DNA of 15,241 bases, taken from positions 1 through 15,241 of the forward strand of contig JALUZN010000538.1 of NCBI GenBank assembly GCA_027011835.1. The letters are read 5' to 3'. The notes below the pieces were generated by a model that saw only the letters and a list, made by a program, of their open reading frames with translations, ran no database searches and was not told where the DNA came from. The position numbers and the translations under genes are program-made. Source of the stretch: Draconibacterium sp. GTDB taxonomy: Bacteria > Bacteroidota > Bacteroidia > Bacteroidales > Prolixibacteraceae. Positions 6,236-12,982 of this stretch are shown here, piece by piece. How positions within the stretch are numbered: position 1 is the first letter of the stretch; each line of letters opens with the position of its first letter.

Positions 6236-7765
6236 ATGGGAAAACATGTAAATACGACTAAATTACAGAATTGGGCACTGATTATTGCCCCCGTTATTAG
6301 TTTGCTAATTATTCTTTTTGCCGACCTCGACCCTGAAAACAAAAAAGTAACCTACACTCTTGCAATTGCTTTGCTAATGGCAATTTGGTGGATTACCGAG
6401 GCTGTTCCGGTTGCCGTTACGGCACTTCTGCCGGTTGTTTTATTTCCCGCATTCGGAATTATGAATGGGAAAGCCGTATCAACCGAATATTTTAACAGCA
6501 TCATTTTTTTATTTATCGGCGGTTTTTTGGTGGCTTTGGCAATGGAAAAACATAATTTACATAAACGTATTGCCCTGAAAGTTTTATCTCTGACCGGAAG
6601 CGGTTACGGAAAAATATTGTTCGGTTTTATGTCGGCAACAGCTTTTTTGTCAATGTGGATGTCGAATACGGCAACGGCAATGATGATGGTACCGGTAGCT
6701 ATGTCTTTGATATACAAATTCACGGAATATCTCAATCCCGAAGATGCAAAAAAAGTATCTGTCGGATTGTTGTTAAGTATTGCTTACGGTGCATCGGTAG
6801 GAGGTATTGCAACCTTAATTGGAACTCCTCCAAATTTGGCTTTTTCAAAAATTTTTGAACTGAATTTTCCCAATGCTCCCGAAATTTCATTTTCGCAATG
6901 GATGGTATTCGCACTTCCTGTTTCCATAGTAATGTTGGCTGCCGTTTGGTTAATTTTATTTTATCGTTTTAAGCCTTCCGGAAAATCAGAAATTAAAGAA
7001 AATACGATTTTTAAAGACCAACTCAAACAACTCGGAAAAACAACTTACGAAGAAAAAGTCGTTTTCATAGCTTTTTTGGTTTTGGCTTTTCTATGGATTT
7101 TCAGGAAAGGCTTTAATTTCGGTGTTCACATTCCGGGTTGGGCATCTTTGTTCGGTAATCCCGCATATTTGAATGATGGAACAGTTGCAATTTTTGTCGC
7201 TTCCATATTATTTCTTATCCCTTCAAAATCTGAAAAAGGCAAACGTATTATCAACAACGAGATTTTTGCAAAATTGCCCTGGCACATCATTTTGCTATTC
7301 GGCGGAGGATTTGCTTTGGCAAAAGGGTTTAAAGTTTCCGGTTCAACCGAATGGATGGGAATGCAATTAACGGTACTATCCGGAATAAACCCGTTTTTAA
7401 TTATTCTTATCATAGCTCTTTTTATGTCCTTTTTAACGGAATTGACATCCAACACAGCATCAACGCAAATGATTTTGCCAATTCTGGCCAGTTTATCCAT
7501 CTCTTTAAAACTTAATCCTTTGCTGTTTATGATAACTGCAACCCTTTCCGCATCTTTGGCCTTTATGCTTCCTGTTGCCACCCCGCCTAATGCCATTATT
7601 TTCGGCACCAATAAAATCCACATTTCCGAAATGATGCGAACCGGAATTGTTTTAAATATGGTTGGCGTGATAATTATCAGTTTGGCAATGTATTTTTGGG
7701 GAACGCTGATTTTCAATATCGATGTAACCGTTTTTCCCGATTGGGCAGTTGCCGGAGTAAAATAG
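6236..7765 (+). CDS. SLC13/DASS family sodium-coupled anion (dicarboxylate) transporter
   Basis: A 509-residue inner-membrane protein with about a dozen hydrophobic segments. It carries the two-fold inverted-repeat hallmarks of the DASS family: WMSNTATAMMM with the first SNT at 143-145 and TELTSNTASTQM with the second SNT at 405-407. Each is followed by a TPPN block (197-200 and 449-452), matching the sodium and carboxylate sites of VcINDY-type proteins. WWITEAVPVA at 51-60 and the FIGGFLVALAMEKHNLHKRIA helix-loop are also typical. Likely substrates are C4-dicarboxylates such as succinate or fumarate; some relatives carry sulfate or citrate, and sequence alone cannot settle this. A sulfatase gene follows on the same strand but is separated by 353 bases with terminator-like hairpins, so an operon is doubtful. 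Length and motifs are complete. Confidence 0.94.
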   Translation: MGKHVNTTKLQNWALIIAPVISLLIILFADLDPENKKVTYTLAIALLMAIWWITEAVPVAVTALLPVVLFPAFGIMNGKAVSTEYFNSIIFLFIGGFLVALAMEKHNLHKRIALKVLSLTGSGYGKILFGFMSATAFLSMWMSNTATAMMMVPVAMSLIYKFTEYLNPEDAKKVSVGLLLSIAYGASVGGIATLIGTPPNLAFSKIFELNFPNAPEISFSQWMVFALPVSIVMLAAVWLILFYRFKPSGKSEIKENTIFKDQLKQLGKTTYEEKVVFIAFLVLAFLWIFRKGFNFGVHIPGWASLFGNPAYLNDGTVAIFVASILFLIPSKSEKGKRIINNEIFAKLPWHIILLFGGGFALAKGFKVSGSTEWMGMQLTVLSGINPFLIILIIALFMSFLTELTSNTASTQMILPILASLSISLKLNPLLFMITATLSASLAFMLPVATPPNAIIFGTNKIHISEMMRTGIVLNMVGVIIISLAMYFWGTLIFNIDVTVFPDWAVAGVK

Positions 7766-7780
7766 AGTTAACTCCGGTTT
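7752..7780 (+). terminator. Probable terminator of the transporter gene
   Basis: CCGGAGT (7752-7758) and ACTCCGG (7771-7777) form a 7-base stem spanning the transporter's own stop codon, followed by TTT. The T-run is short, so termination may be partial. Confidence 0.4.
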
Positions 7781-8118
7781 CGTAAGCCACTTCGTTTATT
7801 TTATACTTTCCTGTTTTGAACAAAAGGAACAAAACTTGACCTGTACGACACAGTCAGCATATAAAAAAGATACAACACAAAACAAACAGAAGACCGGGAG
7901 AGAAGTTGAACTTCCTAACTCCCGTTAAATTAATTTGTTGCATTTGTAACTTAAATCAACGTATGGCTTTACAGAGTAAGTAAATAAAAAGATTATGATT
8001 AAATTTCCATAAATTCAGTTGTTAATTGGGGCGACAATAAACGCTTTCGCCCTGTTTTTCATCATATATTTTTCGTTGCTAAATAAGTATATTTACAACA
8101 TTATAATAAAAGTATAAC
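7766..8118. other. 353-base spacer between transporter and sulfatase
   Basis: No coding region is seen. Apart from the hairpin at its left edge, it holds an imperfect hairpin at 7895-7924 (outer stem CGGGAG/CTCCCG enclosing the inner palindrome GAAGTT-G-AACTTC at 7902-7914) and a terminator-like stem at 8029-8059. No convincing -33/-7 pair for the sulfatase was found; TATATTTAC near 8088 is only a loose match. Confidence 0.6.
8029..8059 (+). terminator. Stem-loop with T-run upstream of the sulfatase
   Basis: GGGCGA (8029-8034) pairs with TCGCCC (8047-8052) around a 12-base loop, followed by TGTTTTT. This is the form of a Rho-independent terminator for rightward transcription. It lies 60 bases before the sulfatase ATG, so it either ends a transcript from upstream or acts as an attenuator in the sulfatase leader. 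Confidence 0.45.
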
Positions 8119-9678
8119 ATGAAGTCGTTACTAAAATCAGTTTCAATTCCCCTCACTCTTGCATTATTAACAAGTTTATCAGCATGTAACTCAACAAAAA
8201 AAGCCACTCCCGAAACGAATCAGAAACCAAATATCATTTATATTTTGGCCGACGATTTAGGTATAGGCGATTTGGGTTGTTACGGACAGCAAAAAATTGA
8301 AACCCCCAATATCGATAAAATTGCAAAAAACGGAATACTTTTTACCGAGCATTATGCAGGAGCTCCGGTTTGCGCACCCTCGCGCTGCGTGTTATTAACC
8401 GGAAAACATATGGGGCACGCACAGGTGCGTGGTAACGATGAGTGGAACGAACGTGGCGATGTTTGGAATTATCGTGCTATGCTTGCTGATTCGACACTTG
8501 AAGGACAGCGCCCAATGGAAAAGGGAACCATAACAATTGGTAAAAAAATGCAGGACGCCGGCTACAAAACAGCCATGTTTGGCAAATGGGGTTTGGGAGC
8601 GCCACAAACGCACAGCATTCCCACAAAAATGGGATTCGACTTTTTTGTTGGGTACAATTGCCAGCGTCAGGCACACACTTACTATCCTGTGCATCTTTAT
8701 AAAAACGAAGCCCGGCTCTACTTAGGAAACGATACAGTTGCACCCCATACAAAATTCGACAAAGATGCCGACCCTTACGATTTAAACAGTTACAAAAAAT
8801 ATACGCTGCAAAGTTATTCGCCCGATGTAATGTTTAAAGAACTTACCGGATTTGTAAGTCGAAACAGCAAAAATCCATTTTTTATTTATTGGGCAACTCC
8901 AATTCCTCACGCGGCATTGCAAGCCCCAAAACGATGGGTCGACTATTATGTAAAGAAATTTGGCGACGAAAAACCATATATTGGAAACAAAGGATATTTC
9001 CCAACTCGATACCCACATGCAAGGTACGCTGCAATGATTTCGTACCTCGACGAAAATGTGGGCAAACTTGTTAAGCAACTAAAAGACTTAGGCATTTACA
9101 ACAATACATTAATTATTTTTACGTCGGACAACGGAGCCACATACAATGGTGGAACCGACTCTCCATGGTTCGATAGCGGCGGCCAATACAAAAGCGAATA
9201 TGGCTGGGGAAAAGGATTTTCTCACGAAGGCGGCATCCACACTCCCATGGTTGCATCGTGGCCGGGGCACATAAAACCCGGAACACAATCGAGCCACATT
9301 TCAGCTTTTTGGGATGTAATGCCTACTCTTTGCGAAATTGCCGGAATAAATGCCCCTGACAGCATTGATGGAATAAGTTTTTTACCCGCTTTAACCGGGA
9401 AAGAACAGAAAACTCACGACTATTTATACTGGGAATTTCCTTCGTATGGAGGACAGCAGGCAGTTCGTTTGGGAAAATGGAAAGCTATTCGTAACAATAT
9501 TTTTAAAGGGAACATGACCATTGAACTTTATAATCTCGAAAACGATATTCAGGAACTGAACGATGTAGCAGCCCAACACCCCGATGTAGTTAAACAAATG
9601 GAAGAGATTATGAAAAAAGAACATGTCCAAGCTAAATCGAAACGGTTTAGAATGAAAGAACTTGGCGACGTGAAATAA
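8119..9678 (+). CDS. Formylglycine-dependent sulfatase, lipoprotein
   Basis: This 519-residue sulfatase should hydrolyse sulfate esters in the cell envelope. Residues 1-23 are a lipoprotein signal ending LTSLSAC, with Cys23 as the lipid site; the following NSTKKATPE lacks the early acidic residues of the Bacteroidota surface-export signal, so a periplasm-facing position is inferred. The catalytic domain has the metal-site ADDLGIGDLGCYG (44-56, D45 and D46), the signature CAPSRCVLLTGKH at 85-97 (Cys85 becomes formylglycine through an anSME-type enzyme not in this window), GKWGLG at 155-160, TSDNGA at 335-340 (D337, N338) and GKGFSHEGGIHTPMVASWPG from 364, with a Lys at 365. It belongs to the type I (S1) sulfatases; the substrate, probably a sulfated glycan, cannot be read. 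No SusC/SusD pair is nearby. The ATG start gives a complete signal peptide. Confidence 0.94.
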   Translation: MKSLLKSVSIPLTLALLTSLSACNSTKKATPETNQKPNIIYILADDLGIGDLGCYGQQKIETPNIDKIAKNGILFTEHYAGAPVCAPSRCVLLTGKHMGHAQVRGNDEWNERGDVWNYRAMLADSTLEGQRPMEKGTITIGKKMQDAGYKTAMFGKWGLGAPQTHSIPTKMGFDFFVGYNCQRQAHTYYPVHLYKNEARLYLGNDTVAPHTKFDKDADPYDLNSYKKYTLQSYSPDVMFKELTGFVSRNSKNPFFIYWATPIPHAALQAPKRWVDYYVKKFGDEKPYIGNKGYFPTRYPHARYAAMISYLDENVGKLVKQLKDLGIYNNTLIIFTSDNGATYNGGTDSPWFDSGGQYKSEYGWGKGFSHEGGIHTPMVASWPGHIKPGTQSSHISAFWDVMPTLCEIAGINAPDSIDGISFLPALTGKEQKTHDYLYWEFPSYGGQQAVRLGKWKAIRNNIFKGNMTIELYNLENDIQELNDVAAQHPDVVKQMEEIMKKEHVQAKSKRFRMKELGDVK

Positions 9679-9682
9679 AAAA

Positions 9683-9728
9683 CTGATAATACTAAACTTT
9701 TGGTTATCAGCAAAGTTTCAATTTTTTT
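9683..9728 (+). terminator. Terminator after the sulfatase with interleaved stems
   Basis: AAACTTT (9694-9700) pairs with AAAGTTT (9712-9718), followed by CAATTTTTTT, a plausible Rho-independent terminator for the sulfatase. A second perfect 7-base pair, CTGATAA (9683-9689) with TTATCAG (9704-9710), interleaves with the first. The two stems would either exclude each other or form an H-type pseudoknot. ftsY ends at 9735 in the opposite direction. Confidence 0.5.
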
Positions 9729-9734
9729 CAAAGG

Positions 9735-10685
9735 TTACGAAAAAAGACTCTCAACAAATTCGCGACGTCTGAAAATTTGCAGATGTTCGAGTTTCTCACC
9801 AATTCCAATGTATTTTACAGGAATTTTAAATTGGTCGGAAATCCCAATTACTACTCCCCCTTTTGCTGTGCCATCTAATTTTGTAAGTGCCAGCGCAGTA
9901 ACTTCCGTAGCTTTTGTAAATTGTTTGGCCTGCTCAAATGCATTTTGTCCGGTAGAGCCATCTAAAACAAGCAAAACTTCGTGAGGTGTATCGGGAATTA
10001 TCTTTTGCATCACTTTCTTAATTTTCGAAAGCTCGTTCATTAAATTAATTTTATTATGCAAACGTCCTGCTGTATCAATAATAACAACATCGGCATTCGA
10101 TGCTTTAGCCGAGGCAAGTGTATCGTAGGCTACCGAGGCAGGATCGGAACCCATTTTTTGCTTAACAATGGGTACATCAACGCGCTTTGCCCAAACCTCT
10201 AACTGTTCAATGGCAGCGGCTCTAAACGTATCGGCAGCACCAAGTACAACTTTTTTACCGGCACGTTTAAAATTATAAGCAAGTTTTCCAATGGTTGTGG
10301 TTTTTCCAACTCCGTTCACTCCCACCACCATAATTACATAAGGCCCGTCGGTTTCGGGTAAATCGAAGTCTGAAACGTCGGTGGTATTATTCTCTTCCAA
10401 CAGTGCTGCAATTTCCTCTTTTAAAATGGTATTCAGCTCTCCAATTCCCATATATTTATCGGCAGCAACACGTTTTTCAATGCGCTCAATAATTTTTAGC
10501 GTTGTATCGACACCAACATCCGACGTAATTAAAACTTCCTCTAAATTATCGAGAACCTCATCGTCGACTTTTGATTTTCCGACAACCGCACGTCCAAGTT
10601 TTTTAAAAACGCTCTCTTTGGTTTTTAAAAGTCCCTCGTCGAGATTTTCCTTTTTCTTTTTGCTAAAACTCCCAAATAATCCCAT
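9735..10685 (-). CDS. ftsY: Signal recognition particle receptor FtsY
   Basis: FtsY is the membrane-associated SRP receptor GTPase that docks ribosome-SRP complexes for co-translational insertion of membrane proteins. The 316-residue product has a very short, Lys-rich N-terminal segment (1-25, MGLFGSFSKKKKENLDEGL) in place of the long acidic A domain of enterobacteria, then the N domain helices (about 26-100) and the G domain. GTPase motifs are complete: P-loop GVNGVGKTT at 122-130, DTFRAAAIEQL at 152-162, DTAGR at 204-208, TKLDGTAKGG at 268-277, and the C-terminal GIGEKLEHLQIF. In Bacteroidota ftsY commonly follows rpmB-rpmG-DUF4295, as here, but the 192-base gap contains two hairpins and a -7-like site, so it may be transcribed separately. 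rimO, often the next gene, is not present downstream. Confidence 0.97.
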   Translation of the reverse strand: MGLFGSFSKKKKENLDEGLLKTKESVFKKLGRAVVGKSKVDDEVLDNLEEVLITSDVGVDTTLKIIERIEKRVAADKYMGIGELNTILKEEIAALLEENNTTDVSDFDLPETDGPYVIMVVGVNGVGKTTTIGKLAYNFKRAGKKVVLGAADTFRAAAIEQLEVWAKRVDVPIVKQKMGSDPASVAYDTLASAKASNADVVIIDTAGRLHNKINLMNELSKIKKVMQKIIPDTPHEVLLVLDGSTGQNAFEQAKQFTKATEVTALALTKLDGTAKGGVVIGISDQFKIPVKYIGIGEKLEHLQIFRRREFVESLFS

Positions 10686-10734
10686 AATTTTAAAATTGCA
10701 GGCCTTAAAAATAACAATTGTTAAAACATCTCAA

Positions 10735-10742
10735 CAAAGTTA
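10735..10742 (-). promoter_or_regulatory. Candidate -7 element for ftsY
   Basis: The minus strand reads TAACTTTG, an exact TAnnTTTG match, about 50 bases before the ftsY ATG. No TTTG -33 lies at the usual distance; that position falls in the left arm of the inverted repeat at 10762-10805. Confidence 0.35.
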
Positions 10743-10761
10743 CACGAATAATTGTAAATAC

Positions 10762-10805
10762 ACCCGGTAAAATTCTCAAATAAATCAGATTGAATTTACC
10801 GGGTT
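10762..10805. promoter_or_regulatory. Imperfect inverted repeat upstream of ftsY
   Basis: ACCCGGTAAAATTC (10762-10775) and GAATTTACCGGGT (10792-10804) are reverse complements apart from one bulged A, with a 16-base loop. No T-run follows on either strand, so a terminator is unlikely. It sits just upstream of the putative ftsY -7 site and could be an operator or a transcript hairpin. Confidence 0.4.
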
Positions 10806-10813
10806 AAGTCAAT

Positions 10814-10857
10814 ATACAAAAAAAGCTTTCATCAGTTGATGAAAGCTTTTTTTGTAT
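10814..10857. terminator. Bidirectional terminator between DUF4295 gene and ftsY
   Basis: ATACAAAAAAAGCTTTCATCA (10814-10834) has its exact reverse complement at 10837-10857, giving 21-base arms with a 2-base centre. The outer part is A/T, so each strand ends in a T-run after an AAGCTTTCATC stem, which works as a terminator in both directions. It lies 20 bases after the DUF4295 stop and probably ends the ribosomal-protein transcript. Confidence 0.8.
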
Positions 10858-10877
10858 TGTAATACCGTATTGTTATT

Positions 10878-11027
10878 TTATTTAAAATAACCTTTAACGT
10901 CATCGTTCGAAATTATCTCTTCTTTAAAAGTGTAAGCACCGGTTTTTTCCGATTTTACCATTTTAATTACTTTGGCGTGGCCTTTACCAGCACCTTTCTG
11001 TAATGTTGCTACCGCTTTCTTTGCCAT
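10878..11027 (-). CDS. DUF4295 family small protein
   Basis: A 49-residue, very basic protein beginning MAKKAVATLQKGAGKGHAKV and ending GYFK. It is the small DUF4295 protein found beside rpmG in Bacteroidota. Function is unknown; its size, charge and place in a ribosomal-protein cluster suggest a ribosome-associated role, which is inference. It starts 6 bases after the rpmG stop and is probably translated from the same transcript. It has no cysteines and no membrane segment. Confidence 0.9.
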   Translation of the reverse strand: MAKKAVATLQKGAGKGHAKVIKMVKSEKTGAYTFKEEIISNDDVKGYFK

Positions 11028-11033
11028 AACTTA

Positions 11034-11216
11034 TTATTTAATTTCTTTATGAACAGTTACTTTTTTCAGAATAGGATTGTATTTTTTCAACTCCAAACGT
11101 TCGGGAGTATTTTTCCTGTTCTTTGTGGTGATGTATCTTGAAGTTCCTGGCACACCACTATTCTTGTGCTCTGTGCACTCGAGAATTACCTGAACTCTGT
11201 TACCTTTTTTAGCCAT
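11034..11216 (-). CDS. rpmG: Large-subunit ribosomal protein bL33
   Basis: This 60-residue protein of the 50S subunit lies near the exit site. The sequence MAKKGNRVQVILECTEHKNSG..SRYITTKNRKNTPERLELKKYNPILKKVTVHKEIK matches bL33. Only one cysteine (Cys14) remains of the two CXXC pairs found in zinc-binding forms, so this is the zinc-free (C-minus) version. It lies 11 bases after rpmB and 6 bases before the DUF4295 gene. Confidence 0.96.
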   Translation of the reverse strand: MAKKGNRVQVILECTEHKNSGVPGTSRYITTKNRKNTPERLELKKYNPILKKVTVHKEIK

Positions 11217-11227
11217 TTTTAAGATCT

Positions 11228-11470
11228 TTAAAATTTATCGATAAAACCTTTTGCCTGTGCTTCAAGAAGTGCAGCTTTTACACCCTTTTTATTAATGGTA
11301 CGAATACCGGCAGCAGACACATTAATTTGTACCCAACGATCTTCATCAGGCATGTAAAATTTCTTTTTGAACAGGTTTACATTGAACCGTCTTTTGGTTC
11401 TTCTTTTCGAGTGAGAAACATTGTTACCCACCATTGCTTTTTTTCCTGTTATTTGACAAACTCGTGACAT
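11228..11470 (-). CDS. rpmB: Large-subunit ribosomal protein bL28
   Basis: An 80-residue 50S protein with the bL28 opening MSRVCQITGKKAMVGNNVSHSKRRTKRRFNVNL and the C-terminal INVSAAGIRTINKKGVKAALLEA. Only Cys5 is present, so it too is a zinc-free form. It is the first gene of the rpmB-rpmG-DUF4295 cluster; no exact -33/-7 pair was found in the A/T-rich sequence upstream. Confidence 0.96.
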   Translation of the reverse strand: MSRVCQITGKKAMVGNNVSHSKRRTKRRFNVNLFKKKFYMPDEDRWVQINVSAAGIRTINKKGVKAALLEAQAKGFIDKF

Positions 11471-11720
11471 TTCTTTTTATTTCTTAAATGATCAAACAAA
11501 CACGTTATTGAAACGGCTTGCAAAGAAAATACTTTTTTACAGAAAATTCAAAATATTGAGTAATTATTTGCTTAAACAATTAACATTTAACTGTTAATTC
11601 GAAAACAACGCCGAAATAACACTTCTAAATAGCAGATAATCACGCATCTATTTTAATCATATATTTTAAAAATATATTAACTAACAAACCAATTGCTCTA
11701 ATATCTAAATACTCATCCCG

Positions 11721-11751
11721 TTTTGAATCCGGGAACAAAAGATGTACTTTG
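11721..11751 (+). promoter_or_regulatory. Rightward promoter-like pair in the rpmB-TPR spacer
   Basis: TTTTG at 11721-11725, 19 bases, then TACTTTG at 11745-11751. This is nearly the same arrangement as the promoter ahead of the SLC13 gene (20-base gap and the same -7 string). No annotated gene lies downstream on this strand, since the TPR and RSH genes run the other way. Confidence 0.35.
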
Positions 11752-11756
11752 CAACG

Positions 11757-11911
11757 GCATACGCAATTAGCAGTGGAACAGAAACAAACAGGATGAATTC
11801 CAATTCACAGAAAATCCATTGTTGACTGAAGCAGCAGAATATACTCAAAGCAACATTCCCACAAAGCTTAAAAACAAAAAACCGCTCCGGGAACTCCGAA
11901 ACGGCTTTTAA
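11757..11911 (+). ncRNA. Candidate small RNA (promoter to hairpin)
   Basis: From the promoter-like pair, a transcript of about 155 bases would run to the hairpin at 11882-11904, which is followed on this strand by CTTTT. The only reading frame is a 28-codon one from the ATG at 11742, whose start lies upstream of the predicted transcript start; inside the transcript only a 10-codon frame (MNSNSQKIHC) remains. There is no match to a known RNA family that I recognise. It rests on motif spacing only. Confidence 0.2.
11876..11909 (-). terminator. Terminator of the TPR gene
   Basis: On the minus strand a 9-base stem, CCGTTTCGG against CCGGAGCGG (two G-U pairs, 5-base loop), is preceded by AAAAG and followed by six T. 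It starts about 22 bases after the TPR stop codon and is a strong Rho-independent terminator form. A smaller palindrome, ATCGTT/AACGAT (11915-11928), lies between it and the stop. Confidence 0.75.
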
Positions 11912-11931
11912 AATATCGTTAAAACGATGCT

Positions 11932-12780
11932 TTACAAAACAGCTTTGCAAGCATCTATTAAAGCTTTTGCATTTGCATTCGAAGGGTCTAAAGCTTGTGC
12001 CTTTTCTAAAACAGCAATTGCCGCTTTAAACTCAACTTTCGACTTACTCACCTCTTTTGCATAAGCAGCGTCGTCGGTTTTTAGTGAACCGGCATTAACT
12101 TTTTCGTTTGCAGCACTTAAAATAGCTGCTCCTTTTTTATAGAGTACATTTCCTTCGCTAACATAAACTTTCACCAAAGCAGAGGTTAATTTTTTGTCGC
12201 CGGGAAACATCTCAACACCAGATTCTAAAGCAGCTTTGTACTCATCATTTTTCTTCTGTTTTTTCAAAATAGCAGCTTTATAATACTGAGCAGTTGCGCC
12301 TTTATGCCCACTCTCAACCGATTGAGTAAACCATGCAATTGCTTTGTCGTAATCTTTTCCTTTATAAGCTGCAATAGCTGCGTTATAAACCATTGCTTTT
12401 GTATCGCCATCGGTAGCAGCAATTGCCGCTTCGTAGCTCGCTACTGCATTTTTATAATCTTTTAACTTGCTGTACGAACGGGCTTTGTAATCGTTTGATT
12501 TTGCCACATTTGCTTTCGCTGTAATTGCTTTGTCGAAATACGAAATTGCTTTTTCGTAATTTTTGCTGTTGTAGGCAGCCAACCCAATGTTGTAGTTAAT
12601 GGCATCGGGAACCTGAACATCTCCTAAATTATTCATTGCCTTTTCGTACAATTCAAGCGCTTTTGCATAATCTTTCCCTTTTAATGCTTCGTTTGCCTGG
12701 TTAATTACCTCAGCTGCATCTTGTGCATACGTTAAAGCAGTAAAACAAACTGCAATAAATAATAGTGCTACTTTTCTCAT
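11932..12780 (-). CDS. Exported tetratricopeptide-repeat protein
   Basis: A 282-residue protein with a classic signal peptide (MRKVALLFIAVCFTALTYA, cleavage expected between Ala19 and Gln20), so it is periplasmic or otherwise exported. The mature part is alpha-helical with TPR units near 27-50, 61-92, 95-127, 129-161 and 162-195, and a last one near 245-278 (FKAAIAVLEKAQALDPSNANA). A less regular stretch lies between about 200 and 244. TPR arrays mediate protein-protein contacts; no enzymatic domain is present and the partner is unknown. It has its own promoter-like site upstream and a strong terminator downstream, so it is probably a single-gene unit although it lies 202 bases after the RSH gene in the same direction. 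Composition is rich in Ala, Lys and Tyr. Confidence 0.88.
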   Translation of the reverse strand: MRKVALLFIAVCFTALTYAQDAAEVINQANEALKGKDYAKALELYEKAMNNLGDVQVPDAINYNIGLAAYNSKNYEKAISYFDKAITAKANVAKSNDYKARSYSKLKDYKNAVASYEAAIAATDGDTKAMVYNAAIAAYKGKDYDKAIAWFTQSVESGHKGATAQYYKAAILKKQKKNDEYKAALESGVEMFPGDKKLTSALVKVYVSEGNVLYKKGAAILSAANEKVNAGSLKTDDAAYAKEVSKSKVEFKAAIAVLEKAQALDPSNANAKALIDACKAVL

Positions 12781-12843
12781 CTTAATTTTCTCTTTATTGT
12801 TGTTATAAATTATTTAATTCTCTTTTCTTTTTTTTGAAAGCGT

Positions 12844-12851
12844 CAAAAATA
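12844..12851 (-). promoter_or_regulatory. Candidate -7 element for the TPR gene
   Basis: The minus strand reads TATTTTTG, an exact TAnnTTTG match. Nineteen bases further upstream is TTTTAG (12871-12876), a near match to the -33 box. Transcription would start about 55 bases before the ATG, giving a purine-rich A/G leader. Confidence 0.4.
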
Positions 12852-12982
12852 GTAATAATGAATTAAAATCCTAAAATACTGTTTGTAAGAATGTTATTTT
12901 TTTTCATAACAACTTCTATCTCACAAAAATTTTGCCAACATTTCAGCATATCTTTACATACTGTAATTCCGCACATTCGCCC

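Larger units (their letters stand above)
11471..11931. other. 461-base spacer between TPR gene and rpmB
   Basis: No convincing protein-coding gene is seen. It contains a hairpin AATTAACA/TGTTAATT at 11578-11599, an A/T-only palindrome at 11659-11677, a short stem TCCCG/CGGGA at 11716-11734, a rightward promoter-like pair at 11721-11751 and the TPR terminator at 11876-11909. A minus-strand frame of 81 codons (11705-11950) starts inside the TPR gene and reads through that terminator, so it is not called. Confidence 0.6.

Noticed and set aside
7126..7716. Minus-strand 196-codon frame within the transporter gene
   Set aside because: It is a complete antisense shadow of the second half of the DASS transporter, which has intact motifs on the plus strand.
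8395..9078. Several antisense frames inside the sulfatase
   Set aside because: They overlap one another and the sulfatase signature region; none has a credible start context or domain.
10381..10770. Plus-strand 129-codon frame opposite the start of ftsY
   Set aside because: It is antisense to the conserved FtsY N domain and has a low-complexity Ser-rich product typical of shadow frames.
11659..11677. A/T-only palindrome as a regulatory site
   Set aside because: A 9-base-arm palindrome made only of A and T is easily expected by chance in a spacer this A/T-rich, and it has no position-specific relation to a gene start.
11705..11950. Minus-strand 81-codon frame with hydrophobic stretches
   Set aside because: It starts inside the 3' end of the TPR gene, reads straight through that gene's strong terminator, and has no recognisable domain; hydrophobic residues come easily from T-rich spacer sequence.
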